A stretch of DNA of 64,000 nt from Streptomyces hydrogenans (GTDB lineage: Bacteria > Actinomycetota > Actinomycetes > Streptomycetales > Streptomycetaceae), in contig NZ_BNBS01000022.1 in the NCBI RefSeq assembly GCF_014656075.1, forward strand, positions 21,162 to 85,161. Direction: 5' to 3'. The translations under genes were made by a program, and so were the position numbers. A model generated the notes under the pieces. The model saw nothing but the letters and a program-made list of their open reading frames with translations, was not told where the DNA came from and ran no database searches. Each line of letters starts with the position of its first letter. The first letter of the stretch is position 1. Below, piece after piece: positions 1-9,650 of this stretch.

Positions 1-1945
<1,945 letters not shown>

Positions 1946-1954
1946 GGGCGTTCC

Positions 1955-2060
1955 CGCCCCTCCCTTCGCCGGCATGACCCGGATCAGGTTCGTACGGTCG
2001 GAGGCCGGCCAGCCTCCCTCTCAGCCCGGTGCGTCCGGGCTCCCGCGAGTGGTGTGTGCC
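1955..2060 (-). promoter_or_regulatory. TPP riboswitch (THI element) upstream of thiO
   Basis: Read on the minus strand, the region holds the two hallmark blocks of the TPP aptamer: CTGAGAGGG (2016-2024) and, nearer the gene, ACCTGATCCGGGTCATGCC followed by GGCGAAGGGA (about 1960-1989). The GGGAGG at the 3' end of the aptamer is also the likely ribosome-binding site. A further hairpin, GGGCG-GGAA-CGCCC, sits between it and the thiO ATG. I infer translational repression of thiOSG by thiamine pyrophosphate. Confidence 0.93.
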
Positions 2061-2064
2061 CGCC

Positions 2065-2093
2065 ACCCTAGCCCCCGGCGGCGGAGCGCCACA
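2065..2093 (-). promoter_or_regulatory. Candidate thiO operon promoter
   Basis: On the minus strand a TAGGGT box (2065-2070) lies just upstream of the 5' side of the TPP aptamer. A weak -35-like TGTGGC (2088-2093) is 17 nt further upstream. Transcription from here would start about where the riboswitch begins. Sequence inference only. Confidence 0.4.
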
Positions 2094-2107
2094 GGGGACC
2101 TCCCTTC

Positions 2108-2122
2108 CTGACGGTTCGTCAG
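2108..2122 (+). promoter_or_regulatory. Inverted repeat in the promoter spacer of the flavoprotein gene
   Basis: CTGACG-GTT-CGTCAG is a perfect 15-bp dyad. It ends 5 nt before TAAGGT (2128-2133), a possible -10 box located 6 nt before the GTG at 2140. This is a plausible operator for an unidentified regulator of the downstream oxidoreductase. Confidence 0.4.
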
Positions 2123-2139
2123 ATGCGTAAGGTGGACGG

Positions 2140-3363
2140 GTGAGCGAGCAGAAGCAGACCCAGCGGCACGTCGTGATCGTCGGCGCGGGCATGGCGGGCG
2201 TACAGACCGCCGTCGCCCTGCGCGAACAGGGCTTCGAGGGCCCCGTCACCCTCATCGGCGCCGAACCCCACCAGCCCTACGACCGGCCCCCGCTCTCCAA
2301 GGCCGTCCTCCTCGGCAAGGCCGAGCACTCCGCCTTCGACGTCGACTTCGAGTCCCTCGGCGTCGACCTCCGCCTCGGCCTCGACGTCACCGGACTGCGC
2401 CCCGCCGAACGCGAGCTCGTCACCGAGGAGGGCCGCTTCCCGTACGACGTCCTCGTCGTCGCCACCGGCGCCCACCCGCTCACCCTCCCCGGCAGCGAGG
2501 GCGTCCCCGGCGTCCACCTGCTGCGCACCCTGGACGACGCCGTCCGGCTCGGCCCCGTCCTCGCCGCCGGCGGCTCCGTCGTCGTGGTCGGCGCCGGCTG
2601 GATCGGCGCCGAGTTCGCCACCGCCGCCCGCGAGGCCGGCTGCGCCGTCACCGTCGTCGAGGCCGCCGCCCTCCCGCTGGCCGGCGCCCTGCCCGCCGAG
2701 GTCACCACCGCCATGGCGGGCTGGTACGCCGAGAGCGGCGCGGAACTCCTCACCCACGCGCGCGTGGCCACCGTCCGGCCCGGCGCCGTCGTCCTCGCCG
2801 ACGGCCGGGAACTGCCCGCCGACGCCGTCGTCGTCGGCATCGGCGCCCGCCCCGCCACCGGCTGGCTCGAAGGCTCCGGCATCGCCCTCGACCCGAGCGG
2901 CGCCGTCACCGCCGACGACCGGCTGCGCACCTCCCTGCCCGACGTGTACGCGGTCGGCGACTGCGCCTCCTTCCCCTCGGCCCGCTACGGGGAGCGGCTC
3001 CTCGTCCACCACTGGGACAACGCCCTCCAGGGCCCCCGCGCCGTCGCCGCCGGCATCACCGGCATCGAGGGCGCCGCCCCGGAGCCGTACGACCCCGTCC
3101 CGTACTTCTGGTCCGAGCAGTTCGGCCGCTTCGTCCAGTACGCGGGCCACCACGCGGGCGCCGACGCGCTGGTCAGGCGCGGCGACCCGGCCGGCGCCTC
3201 CTGGTCGGTGCTCTGGCTGCGCGCCGGGGTGCCGGTCGCGCTGCTCGCCGTCGGCCGCCCCCGCGACCTCGCCCAGGGGCGCAAGCTCATCGAGGCCGGC
3301 ACCCCCCTCGACCCCGAGCGCGCCGCGGACCCGAGCGTCCCGCTGAAGGCGGCGGTCCGGTAG
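2140..3363 (+). CDS. FAD/NAD-dependent oxidoreductase, ferredoxin-reductase-like
   Basis: A 407-residue pyridine nucleotide-disulfide-type reductase. The FAD-binding GAGMAG is at residues 15-20. A YDRPPLSK motif typical of putidaredoxin/rhodocoxin reductases follows, then a second Rossmann motif (VVVGAGWIGAEF, about residue 148) for NAD(P)H, and DVYAVGDCA near residue 275. The C-terminal part resembles the reductase_C domain. Such enzymes pass electrons from NAD(P)H to ferredoxins, often for P450s. No partner ferredoxin or P450 is adjacent, so the substrate is unknown. Start GTG 2140. Divergent from the thiO operon. Confidence 0.88.
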   Translation: MSEQKQTQRHVVIVGAGMAGVQTAVALREQGFEGPVTLIGAEPHQPYDRPPLSKAVLLGKAEHSAFDVDFESLGVDLRLGLDVTGLRPAERELVTEEGRFPYDVLVVATGAHPLTLPGSEGVPGVHLLRTLDDAVRLGPVLAAGGSVVVVGAGWIGAEFATAAREAGCAVTVVEAAALPLAGALPAEVTTAMAGWYAESGAELLTHARVATVRPGAVVLADGRELPADAVVVGIGARPATGWLEGSGIALDPSGAVTADDRLRTSLPDVYAVGDCASFPSARYGERLLVHHWDNALQGPRAVAAGITGIEGAAPEPYDPVPYFWSEQFGRFVQYAGHHAGADALVRRGDPAGASWSVLWLRAGVPVALLAVGRPRDLAQGRKLIEAGTPLDPERAADPSVPLKAAVR

Positions 3364-3459
3364 CGCTCCCGCACGGGGGCGCGCGGTAGCACCCCCGTAC
3401 GGAGGCGGGCGGGGCGGGCCCGACTACCGACTGTCGGTCCTTGATGGCAGGCTTGTCCC

Positions 3460-3825
3460 GTGACCGAGATTGACGCAAACATCGATGCTCTCGTCCCCGC
3501 CTGGCTCTACCTCCCCGACATCGCGGAGATGCTCGACATCGAGGTGACGCGGGTGCGACAGCTGGTGAAGGAGGGCCAGCTGATCGCCGTGCGCCGGGGC
3601 GAGAACAACGCCCTCCAGGTGCCCGCCGCCTTCATCCAGGACGACAAGGTCGTCAAGGGCCTCGCCGGCCTCCTGACGGTCCTGCGGGACGACGGCTTCT
3701 CCGACGAGGAGATGCTGGAGTGGCTCTTCACCGCGGACCCGACCCTGCCCGGTACCCCCGCGCAGGCCCTCGGCGAGAATCGCGGCACGGAGGTGAAGCG
3801 CCGCGCCCAGGCGCTCGCCCTCTGA
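3460..3825 (+). CDS. Rv2175c-like DNA-binding protein
   Basis: A 121-residue protein with an N-terminal winged-helix-like segment ([20 protein letters not shown]) and a C-terminal [16 protein letters not shown] helix. This matches the actinobacterial Rv2175c family. The M. tuberculosis member binds DNA and is phosphorylated by the Ser/Thr kinase PknL. No kinase gene is next to it here. It precedes thiE by 73 bp, separated by a strong hairpin, so co-transcription is uncertain. Start GTG 3460; targets unknown. Confidence 0.85.
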   Translation: MTEIDANIDALVPAWLYLPDIAEMLDIEVTRVRQLVKEGQLIAVRRGENNALQVPAAFIQDDKVVKGLAGLLTVLRDDGFSDEEMLEWLFTADPTLPGTPAQALGENRGTEVKRRAQALAL

Positions 3826-3842
3826 ACCACCGGACCACCACC

Positions 3843-3875
3843 GCCGGTGCCGCGGCCCCGCGCCGCGGCACCGGC
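3843..3875 (+). terminator. 13-bp hairpin between the Rv2175c-like gene and thiE
   Basis: Perfect arms GCCGGTGCCGCGG (3843-3855) and CCGCGGCACCGGC (3863-3875) flank a 7-nt loop. There is no U-tract, as in many actinobacterial terminators. It lies 18 nt after the upstream stop and 24 nt before the thiE ATG, so it may end the upstream transcript or attenuate thiE. Confidence 0.7.
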
Positions 3876-3898
3876 ACCACCCGACGGGGGGAACCACC

Positions 3899-4552
3899 AT
3901 GCCCACGCCTCGTGAGCGGCTCGCCGACGCCCGGCTCTACCTGTGCACCGACGCCCGGAAGCGCCAGGGGGACCTGCCCGCCTTCCTCGACGCCGTGCTC
4001 TCCTCCGGCGTCGACGTCGTGCAGCTCCGCGACAAGGGCATGGAGGCCGGGGAGGAGCTGGAGCACCTCGCCGTCCTCGCCGAGGCCGCCCGCCGGCACG
4101 GCAAGCTCCTCGCGGTGAACGACCGGGCCGACGTCGCCCACGCCATCGGCTCCGACGTCCTCCACCTCGGCCAGGGCGACCTGCCCGTCCCCGCCGCCCG
4201 CGCGATCCTCGGCGACGAGGTGCTGATCGGCCGCTCCTGCCACGCCGAGTCCGAGGTGGCCGCGGCCGCCGCCGAGCCCGGCGTCGACTACTTCTGCACC
4301 GGCCCCTGCTGGCCCACCCCCACCAAGCCCGGCCGGTACGCCCCCGGCCTCGACCTGGTGCGGTACGCGGCCGGACTCGCCCAGGACCGCCCCTGGTTCG
4401 CCATCGGCGGCATCGACGAGACCAACCTGGACGAGGTGCTGGACGCCGGGGCCCGCCGCATCGTCGTCGTCCGCGCGCTCACCGAGGCCGACGACCCGGC
4501 CGCGGCCGCCGCCTCCCTCGCCAAGCGCGTCCGGGAGCGCGCCGGAGCCTGA
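3899..4552 (+). CDS. thiE: Thiamine-phosphate synthase ThiE
   Basis: A 217-residue TIM-barrel enzyme that joins hydroxymethylpyrimidine diphosphate to thiazole phosphate to give thiamine monophosphate. Family motifs visible are VVQLRDKG (diphosphate site), [22 protein letters not shown], the phosphate-binding [12 protein letters not shown] segment (usual form GPxxPTxTK) and AIGGID near the C terminus. Length and order are normal. ATG 3899 follows a GGGGGAA ribosome-binding site. It is separate from the TPP-riboswitch thiOSG operon and no second riboswitch precedes it. Confidence 0.96.
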   Translation: MPTPRERLADARLYLCTDARKRQGDLPAFLDAVLSSGVDVVQLRDKGMEAGEELEHLAVLAEAARRHGKLLAVNDRADVAHAIGSDVLHLGQGDLPVPAARAILGDEVLIGRSCHAESEVAAAAAEPGVDYFCTGPCWPTPTKPGRYAPGLDLVRYAAGLAQDRPWFAIGGIDETNLDEVLDAGARRIVVVRALTEADDPAAAAASLAKRVRERAGA

Positions 4553-4606
4553 CCGGCCGCGCTCCGACCGGCCGCGCCGGAGCCCGACCGGCCGCGCCCC
4601 GACCGG
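4551..4606 (+). repeat. Short tandem-like GACCGG repeats after thiE
   Basis: The hexamer GACCGG starts at 4551, 4566, 4586 and 4601. The first three copies extend to GACCGGCCGCG. The spacing is irregular (15, 20 and 15 nt). The block fills most of the thiE-metF gap ahead of the metF promoter. No function is evident. Confidence 0.6.
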
Positions 4607-4668
4607 TGCGGAACGGCCGGCTCCGCCCCGTACCGGTGTCCGAAAAGGTGTCCACTACTCGGACGAGG

Positions 4669-4698
4669 TTTCCGCGCGTCCTGGACCCCGTCTAACCT
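4669..4698 (+). promoter_or_regulatory. Candidate leaderless promoter of metF
   Basis: TTTCCG (4669-4674) and TAACCT (4693-4698) are 18 nt apart. TAACCT ends 6 nt before the metF ATG at 4705, which would place the transcription start on or next to the start codon. No Shine-Dalgarno sequence is present, which supports a leaderless mRNA. Confidence 0.55.
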
Positions 4699-4704
4699 GC
4701 CGGT

Positions 4705-5619
4705 ATGGCCCTTGGAACCGCTTCCGTCCGTACGGACCGCGCCCGCACGGTCCGCGAGATCCTCGCCGCCGGGACGTCGTACTCCTTCGAGTTCTACGCC
4801 CCCCGGACGGCCAAGGGCGAGCAGGTCCTCTGGAACGCCATGCGCCGCGTCGAGGCCGTCGGCCCCAGCTTCGTCTCGGTGACCTACGGCGCCGGCGGCT
4901 CCACCCGCGGCGGCACCGTCAAGGCCACCCAGAAGATCGCCTCGGACACCACCCTCACCCCGGTCGCCCACCTCACCGCCGTCGACCACTCCGTCGCCGA
5001 GCTGCGCAACGTCCTCGGGCAGTACGCCGACGCCGGCATCCGCAACATGCTCGCGCTGCGCGGCGACCCGCCCGGCGACCCGCTGGGCGACTGGGTCGAG
5101 CACCCCGAGGGCGTCCGCTACGCCGCCGACCTGGTCCGGCTCATCAAGGAGTCCGGCGACTTCTGCGTGGGCGTCGCCGCCTTCCCGGAGATGCACCCCC
5201 GGTCCGCCGACTGGGACACCGACATCCGGCACTTCGTCGACAAGTGCCGGGCCGGCGCCGACTACGCGGTCACCCAGATGTTCTTCGACCCGGAGAACTA
5301 CCTGCGGCTCCGCGACAGCGTCGAGAAGGCCGGCTGCGAGACCCCGATCATCCCCGAGGTCATGCCCGTCGTGAACGTGAAGACGCTCGACCGGCTGCCC
5401 CAGCTCAGCAACGCCGCCTTCCCGGCGGACGTGAAAGAACGGATCCTCGCGGTCAAGGACGATCCCGCCGCTGTACGCTCCATCGGTATCGAGTTCGCGA
5501 CGGAGTTCTGCGCGCGGCTGCTGGCCGAGGGCGTCCCAGGACTGCACTTCATCACGCTCAACAGCTCCACCGCGACGCTCGAGATCTACGAGAATCTCGG
5601 ACTGCACCAGCAGTCCTGA
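4705..5619 (+). CDS. metF: 5,10-methylenetetrahydrofolate reductase MetF
   Basis: A 304-residue TIM-barrel flavoenzyme that reduces methylene-THF to methyl-THF for methionine synthesis. Family features are [15 protein letters not shown] near the N terminus with the catalytic Glu of the FEF segment, [21 protein letters not shown] (folate/FAD contact region) and AVTQMFFD. It probably has its own promoter with no leader. No sequence resembling a SAM, B12 or SAH riboswitch is visible in the short upstream gap. Confidence 0.96.
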   Translation: MALGTASVRTDRARTVREILAAGTSYSFEFYAPRTAKGEQVLWNAMRRVEAVGPSFVSVTYGAGGSTRGGTVKATQKIASDTTLTPVAHLTAVDHSVAELRNVLGQYADAGIRNMLALRGDPPGDPLGDWVEHPEGVRYAADLVRLIKESGDFCVGVAAFPEMHPRSADWDTDIRHFVDKCRAGADYAVTQMFFDPENYLRLRDSVEKAGCETPIIPEVMPVVNVKTLDRLPQLSNAAFPADVKERILAVKDDPAAVRSIGIEFATEFCARLLAEGVPGLHFITLNSSTATLEIYENLGLHQQS

Positions 5620-5673
5620 CCGGTCGTACCCGCCCCGACCCGCGGCGGTGGCCGTAGAGAGGGGCTGCGGGGC

Positions 5674-6561
5674 ATGGGGTGGACGGTCCTCTACATCGCG
5701 TTCGGCCTGGTGGCGCTCTGGCTGCTGGGCGAAGTGCTCCTCCAGTACAAGGCCCGGCTGCGCTGGCGCATCCTGGCCTTCTGCGGCTTCCTCGGCGTGG
5801 TCGTCGGCGTGCTGCTGCCCTCGGTGGCGGTCATCATCGCCGGCGCGGTCGCCTTCGCCGCCGGCCAGACCTTCGTGACGCTCTCCTTCCGCCGCGGCTT
5901 CTCCACCGGCTGGGCCATCGGCGGCAGCCCCGGCGCCAGCCGTCGCCGCAAGGCGGGCCCGGCCCCCGAGGCCGGCCCGACCCTGGAGGTCTCCGGCCTC
6001 TCCTACGAGGACGCGGAGGCGGCCCACGCCCCGGGCCCCGACGCCGAGGAGCTGCGCGCCGGCGCCGAGCCGGCCTCCGTCTACGAGCCGCAGCCCCTGC
6101 CCGAGGACACCGGCAGCTACGGCGTCTACGGCGGACAGCACGAGCAGGCCCCGCAGAACCCCGCCTACGGCGGCTACGACCCGGGCGCCTACGACACCGG
6201 TGCCCACGACCCCACCGGCTACGGCACCGGCGGCTACGCCCCCGCCGGCCAGGACGCCCCCGCGTACGACACCTACGCCGCCGGCTACGAGCAGCAGCCC
6301 GGCTACGACTACGGCGCCGCCGGTGCCCCGCAGCAGTACGCCGCCTACTCCGACCCGTACATCGGCCCCGGCACCGACGGCCAGCAGTACACCTCGTACC
6401 ACGGCGACCCCTACGCCCCCTCGTACGGCTACGACACCCCGCCCGGCGGCGTCTGGGTCCCGCAGCAGCGCGACACCGACGAGCAGCCGCCCCAGGCGCA
6501 CGCCCCGGGCCAGTACGGCTACGAGCCGTACCCGGACGAGCAGTCCGGGTACCGCTACTGA
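5674..6561 (+). CDS. Membrane protein with long Tyr/Gly/Pro-rich tail
   Basis: A 295-residue protein of unknown function. Residues 1-70 contain two hydrophobic helices around a short basic loop (KARLRWR), ending in SFRRGFSTGWAIGG. From about residue 80 the chain is low complexity, first acidic/Pro-rich, then dominated by tyrosine in short GGYDPGAYDTG-like units to the very end (SGYRY). It follows metF by 54 bp on the same strand and converges on the CrtI-like gene. The tail suggests a disordered, self-associating or phosphorylatable cytoplasmic segment, but that is inference. Confidence 0.75.
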   Translation: MGWTVLYIAFGLVALWLLGEVLLQYKARLRWRILAFCGFLGVVVGVLLPSVAVIIAGAVAFAAGQTFVTLSFRRGFSTGWAIGGSPGASRRRKAGPAPEAGPTLEVSGLSYEDAEAAHAPGPDAEELRAGAEPASVYEPQPLPEDTGSYGVYGGQHEQAPQNPAYGGYDPGAYDTGAHDPTGYGTGGYAPAGQDAPAYDTYAAGYEQQPGYDYGAAGAPQQYAAYSDPYIGPGTDGQQYTSYHGDPYAPSYGYDTPPGGVWVPQQRDTDEQPPQAHAPGQYGYEPYPDEQSGYRY

Positions 6562-6583
6562 GGTCCCGTCCGGCCGGGCCCGG

Positions 6584-8017
6584 TCACCGCGAGCCGCGGA
6601 ACTCCGCGCCCTCCACGATCAGCCCGGCCACCAGCGCGCCCGACATGCCCGCGTGGGCGAGCCCGCCGCCGGGGTGCGACCAGCCGCCGGCGAAGTAGAG
6701 GCCGGGGACGGGGGAGAGGCTGGGCGCCGGGAGCCAGCTCCCCCCGGCGTCCGCCAGCGCGGGCCCCGGGACCTCGGACGTCCCGGTCGCCGCCCGTACG
6801 TCCTCCGGAGTGCGGACCTCCTGCCAGCGCAGCCGCTCCGCGAGGCCCGGCACGGCGCGGCCCGCGGCCTCCACCATCCGCGCGGCCGACTCCGCCCAGT
6901 CGCCCTCCCGCGCCGACCCGACCATCGCGGACAGCGTCACCGACTCGTGGTCCGCGTCGGGCCGCAGCGCCGGATCGTCCGGCCGCAGAACCGTCACCGA
7001 GGGCAGTCCTCCGGCCGCGTGGACGACCGTGCGGTGCACGGCCCCCTCCTCACGCGCCCCGCGCAGGGCCAGCAGAACCGTCAGCCGGCTGGTGCCGTGC
7101 CGCTGGAAGCGCGTCCACTCGTCGCCGGACCGCCACGGCAGGACCTGCTCGCGGTAGAGCTCCGGCACGGGCGCGCCGACGACCACGTGATCCGCCTCCA
7201 CCGCCTCGCCGGACCCCAGCCGCACCCCGACGGCCCGCTCGCCCTCGGTCAGCACCTCGTCCACGGGCGCGTCGAAGACGAACCTCACCCGCCGCTCCCG
7301 GCAGCGCTCGTACACCGCGTCCGCGAGCGCCCGGATGCCGCCCGCCACATACCAGCTGCCGAAGGTCTGCTCCATGTACGGCAGCACGGCGGCGGCCGCC
7401 GGGGCGCTCGCGGGCGGGAAGCCGTACGCCTCCGCGTACGAGTCCAGGAGCGCGACCAGCCGGGGGTCCCGCAGCTCCCGCTCGCCGACCTGGGCCAGCG
7501 TCCGGGTCGGGCGGCGCAGCAGGCCCGCCTTGAGCGCCGGGTACGGCTCCCGGGCGAGCGCCTTCGGATCGGCGGGCTGCGGCTCCTCCAGGAGCGGGCG
7601 GCGGGTGCGGTCCCACGCCTCGCGGGCCCGCGTCAGGAAGTCGCCCCAGCGCTCGCCCGCGCCCGCGCCGAGCGCGGCGTCCAGGGCGGCGACCGTGCCG
7701 GCCCGGGAGGCGTTCGGCAGGTCCACGCGGGTGCCGTCGGCGAAGACGTGCCGGGCGGCCGGATCGACCTGGCTCAGCCCGACGCACTCCTCCAGCGGCT
7801 TCTTCCCCGTCTTCACGAACAGGTCGCGGTAGACCGCCGGCAGGTGCAGCAGCCCCGGTCCGGTGTCGAAGGCGAAGCCCTCGCGCTCGAAGCGGCCCAC
7901 CGCCCCGCCGTACGTCGACGTCCGCTCGTACACCGTCACCGTGTGTCCGGCGACCGCGAGCCGCGCCGCCGTCGCCATGGCGCCGAGACCCGCGCCGATC
8001 ACCACAATCCGTCCCAT
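6584..8017 (-). CDS. FAD-dependent phytoene-desaturase-family oxidoreductase
   Basis: A 477-residue flavoprotein of the CrtI / phytoene dehydrogenase type. It has the N-terminal FAD-binding loop GAGLGAMATAARLAVAG, then YERTSTYGGAVGRF, and the C-terminal GLYFAGGWSHPGGGLAHAGMSG that closes the FAD site. Family members desaturate or isomerise polyprenoids, but no crtB, crtE or other carotenoid gene is nearby, so a carotenoid role is not supported by context. Its end converges on the Tyr-rich membrane gene with only 22 bp between stops. The DUF4126 gene is 10 bp upstream, so the two probably form an operon. Confidence 0.85.
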   Translation of the reverse strand: MGRIVVIGAGLGAMATAARLAVAGHTVTVYERTSTYGGAVGRFEREGFAFDTGPGLLHLPAVYRDLFVKTGKKPLEECVGLSQVDPAARHVFADGTRVDLPNASRAGTVAALDAALGAGAGERWGDFLTRAREAWDRTRRPLLEEPQPADPKALAREPYPALKAGLLRRPTRTLAQVGERELRDPRLVALLDSYAEAYGFPPASAPAAAAVLPYMEQTFGSWYVAGGIRALADAVYERCRERRVRFVFDAPVDEVLTEGERAVGVRLGSGEAVEADHVVVGAPVPELYREQVLPWRSGDEWTRFQRHGTSRLTVLLALRGAREEGAVHRTVVHAAGGLPSVTVLRPDDPALRPDADHESVTLSAMVGSAREGDWAESAARMVEAAGRAVPGLAERLRWQEVRTPEDVRAATGTSEVPGPALADAGGSWLPAPSLSPVPGLYFAGGWSHPGGGLAHAGMSGALVAGLIVEGAEFRGSR

Positions 8018-8027
8018 GTCAGGGACC

Positions 8028-8666
8028 CTATCGGCCCCCGCCGACGGAGCGGTCCGCAGGTGGGCCGCCCTCCGCCGCGGCCAGCCTGCGCTCCTCGCGG
8101 CGCTGGGCCCGGCGGCGCAGGAAGCGCCGGATCCGGGAGGCCAGGAAGACCAGCAGCCAGACGCCGAGCGCCAGCAGCACGGCGGCGATCACCGCCGCCG
8201 CCACCGGATGGAAGATCGCGAAGGTGATGATCCCGGCGACCGCGAGGTCCTCGCCCGTGCTCAGCGCGATGTTGGAGAACGGCTCCGGCGAGGTGTTCAC
8301 CGCCATCCGCGTTCCCGCCTTGACCAGATGGCTCATCAGCGCCGTCGTTCCGCCGATCGCCCCCGCCGCCAGCTCGGGCAGCGAGCCGCTCTCGCCCGCC
8401 AGCAGGGCCGCCACGACGGCGCCCGCGACCGGCCGGATCACGGTGTGGACGGAGTCCCAGAGGTTGTCCACGTACGGGATCTTGTCCGCGACCGCCTCGC
8501 ACAGGAACAGCACGCCGGCCACGATCAGCACGTCCGTGCGCTGGAGCGCCTCGGGCACCTCGTCGGTGAGCCCGGTCGCGCCGAAGAGACCGAGGAGCAG
8601 GACCACCGCGTAGGCGTTGATCCCGCTCGCCCAGCCGCTCGTGAAGACCAGGGGGAGTACGGACAC
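8028..8666 (-). CDS. DUF4126 family integral membrane protein
   Basis: A 212-residue membrane protein starting at GTG 8666 (VSVLPLVFTSGWASGINAY, the usual DUF4126 N terminus). It has several hydrophobic helices, a conserved KIPYVDNLWDSVHTVIRP segment and a basic C-terminal tail. An in-frame start at 8762 would add 32 residues that do not look like the family, and the promoter is placed inside that stretch, so the shorter form is preferred. Function unknown. It lies just upstream of the CrtI-like gene and probably heads that operon. Confidence 0.82.
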   Translation of the reverse strand: MSVLPLVFTSGWASGINAYAVVLLLGLFGATGLTDEVPEALQRTDVLIVAGVLFLCEAVADKIPYVDNLWDSVHTVIRPVAGAVVAALLAGESGSLPELAAGAIGGTTALMSHLVKAGTRMAVNTSPEPFSNIALSTGEDLAVAGIITFAIFHPVAAAVIAAVLLALGVWLLVFLASRIRRFLRRRAQRREERRLAAAEGGPPADRSVGGGR

Positions 8667-8673
8667 GCTCGTG

Positions 8674-8702
8674 ATCGTAACGAGGCGACGCCCGTCCGTC
8701 AC
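8674..8702 (-). promoter_or_regulatory. Leaderless promoter of the DUF4126 gene
   Basis: On the minus strand GTGACG (8697-8702, -35) and TACGAT (8674-8679, -10) are 17 nt apart. The -10 ends 7 nt before the GTG at 8666, so the mRNA should begin at the start codon. No ribosome-binding site is present. Confidence 0.65.
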
Positions 8703-8704
8703 GA

Positions 8705-8722
8705 CTGAGTACGCGTACTCAG
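8705..8722. promoter_or_regulatory. 18-bp perfect palindrome next to the DUF4126 promoter
   Basis: CTGAGTACGCGTACTCAG is perfectly self-complementary and abuts the -35 box of the DUF4126 promoter. A further half-site, GAGTAC, occurs at about 8732-8737. Position and symmetry suggest an operator for a dimeric regulator. The regulator is not known from this window. Confidence 0.6.
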
Positions 8723-8878
8723 GGGCCGAGATGAGTACCCGCGCGGATGGGGGAGGGGCCATCGGGAGGAGAGAGTGGAGCCCACGGAAGGGGCGCGGCT
8801 CCGGACCGCCGACACGGGGCGGCGGAACGGGGCCGCGCGCCTGCCGGCACGGGGGACGTGCACGGGGGTGTACGAAGG

Positions 8879-8931
8879 AAGCGCCGGTCAGGCGTGGCTC
8901 GGGGGGATCGAGCCTCGTCGGACCGGCGCTT
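8879..8931 (-). terminator. Nested stem-loop downstream of tetR
   Basis: Outer arms AAGCGCCGGTC (8879-8889) and GACCGGCGCTT (8921-8931) enclose an inner hairpin GGCTCG (8896-8901) / CGAGCC (8909-8914). It lies about 80 bp past the tetR stop and is the likely end of the tetR operon transcript. A structured RNA role cannot be excluded. Confidence 0.6.
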
Positions 8932-8935
8932 CTCG

Positions 8936-8984
8936 TTGCGGTTTGCGGCTTGCGGTTTGCGGCTTGCGGCTTGCGGTTTGCGGC
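8936..8984. repeat. Seven tandem copies of a 7-bp unit
   Basis: TTGCGGT or TTGCGGC is repeated seven times without a break (T,C,T,C,C,T,C at the last base). It is followed to about 9010 by imperfect CCGGATC/CCGGGAT units, also with a 7-bp period. The array lies between the tetR stop and its putative terminator. It looks like a slippage-prone simple repeat. Confidence 0.9.
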
Positions 8985-9009
8985 CCGGATCCGGGATCCG
9001 GGGTCCGGA

Positions 9010-9621
9010 TCAGCCGCGTCCGCCCACCCGTCCGTGCAGCAGCAGCGACAGCGCCGCGTGCACGTCGTCGAGAGAGCGTTCGCTCTGGAACGCCTTCCAG
9101 TCCAGGGCGGCGACCAGGACCATCCCGACCAGCGCCGCCGCCGTCAGCTGGACGTCGATCTCCTCGCTCAGCTCGCCCGCCTCGACGCCCTCGCGCAGCA
9201 CGCCCTCGACCACGGCGACGGCCTGCTGGCGCACCACCAGGAGGGTGGAGTTCCAGGCGCGGTTGGTGCGCCAGAGCTCGGCCACGTACAGCTGGGTGAA
9301 GGCCGGGTAGCGGTCGATGAAGACGAGGCCCGCGCGGATCATCGCGTCCAGCGCGGCTATCCGGCTGCCGCCCCGCTCCGCCGTCTCCTCGGCCGCCGTC
9401 CGCAGGGAGGCGGCGAGGAGGGAGACGCCGTGGCGCAGCAGCTCCTCGAAGAGCTCGGTCTTGCTCTTGAAGTTGTAGTAGACCGTGCCCTTGGCCACCC
9501 CGGCCCGCTCGGCGATCTCGTCGACCGTCGTGGCCGAGAAGCCCTGCTCGGCGATGAGGGTGACGGCCGCCTCGTAGAGCTTGGCGCGGGTGGCCTGGCG
9601 GCGGGTGCTGCTGCTGTCCAT
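9010..9621 (-). CDS. TetR family transcriptional regulator of the YhgE export operon
   Basis: A 203-residue TetR repressor. The N-terminal helix-turn-helix (AEQGFSATTVDEIAERAGVAKGTVYYNFKSK, residues about 24-54) is a clear match, followed by a helical ligand-binding domain. ATG 9621 lies 29 bp after the YhgE/Pip gene stop on the same strand, so it is the last gene of the ATPase-permease-regulator operon. The 28-bp palindrome over the operon promoter (12777-12804) is the obvious candidate operator, implying autoregulation. Ligand unknown. Confidence 0.9.
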   Translation of the reverse strand: MDSSSTRRQATRAKLYEAAVTLIAEQGFSATTVDEIAERAGVAKGTVYYNFKSKTELFEELLRHGVSLLAASLRTAAEETAERGGSRIAALDAMIRAGLVFIDRYPAFTQLYVAELWRTNRAWNSTLLVVRQQAVAVVEGVLREGVEAGELSEEIDVQLTAAALVGMVLVAALDWKAFQSERSLDDVHAALSLLLHGRVGGRG

Positions 9622-9650
9622 GGGATCGATTCTCACAGAGGCGGTGCGGG

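Noticed and set aside
1946..1975. Extended thiO start at ATG 1975 (MPAKGG)
   Set aside because: These bases are the conserved 3' strand of the TPP aptamer. The ATG at 1945 is downstream of the ribosome-binding site.
6584..8017. The CrtI-type gene as part of a carotenoid cluster
   Set aside because: No phytoene synthase, cyclase or prenyl synthase gene lies nearby.
8936..8984. The heptamer array as a CRISPR array
   Set aside because: Units are 7 bp with no spacers and no cas genes are in the window.
8747..9310. Frames over the heptamer repeats giving repeated Leu/Arg/Ala/Cys peptides
   Set aside because: A 7-bp period gives a repeat in every frame. They are antisense to the tetR gene and have no plausible start.
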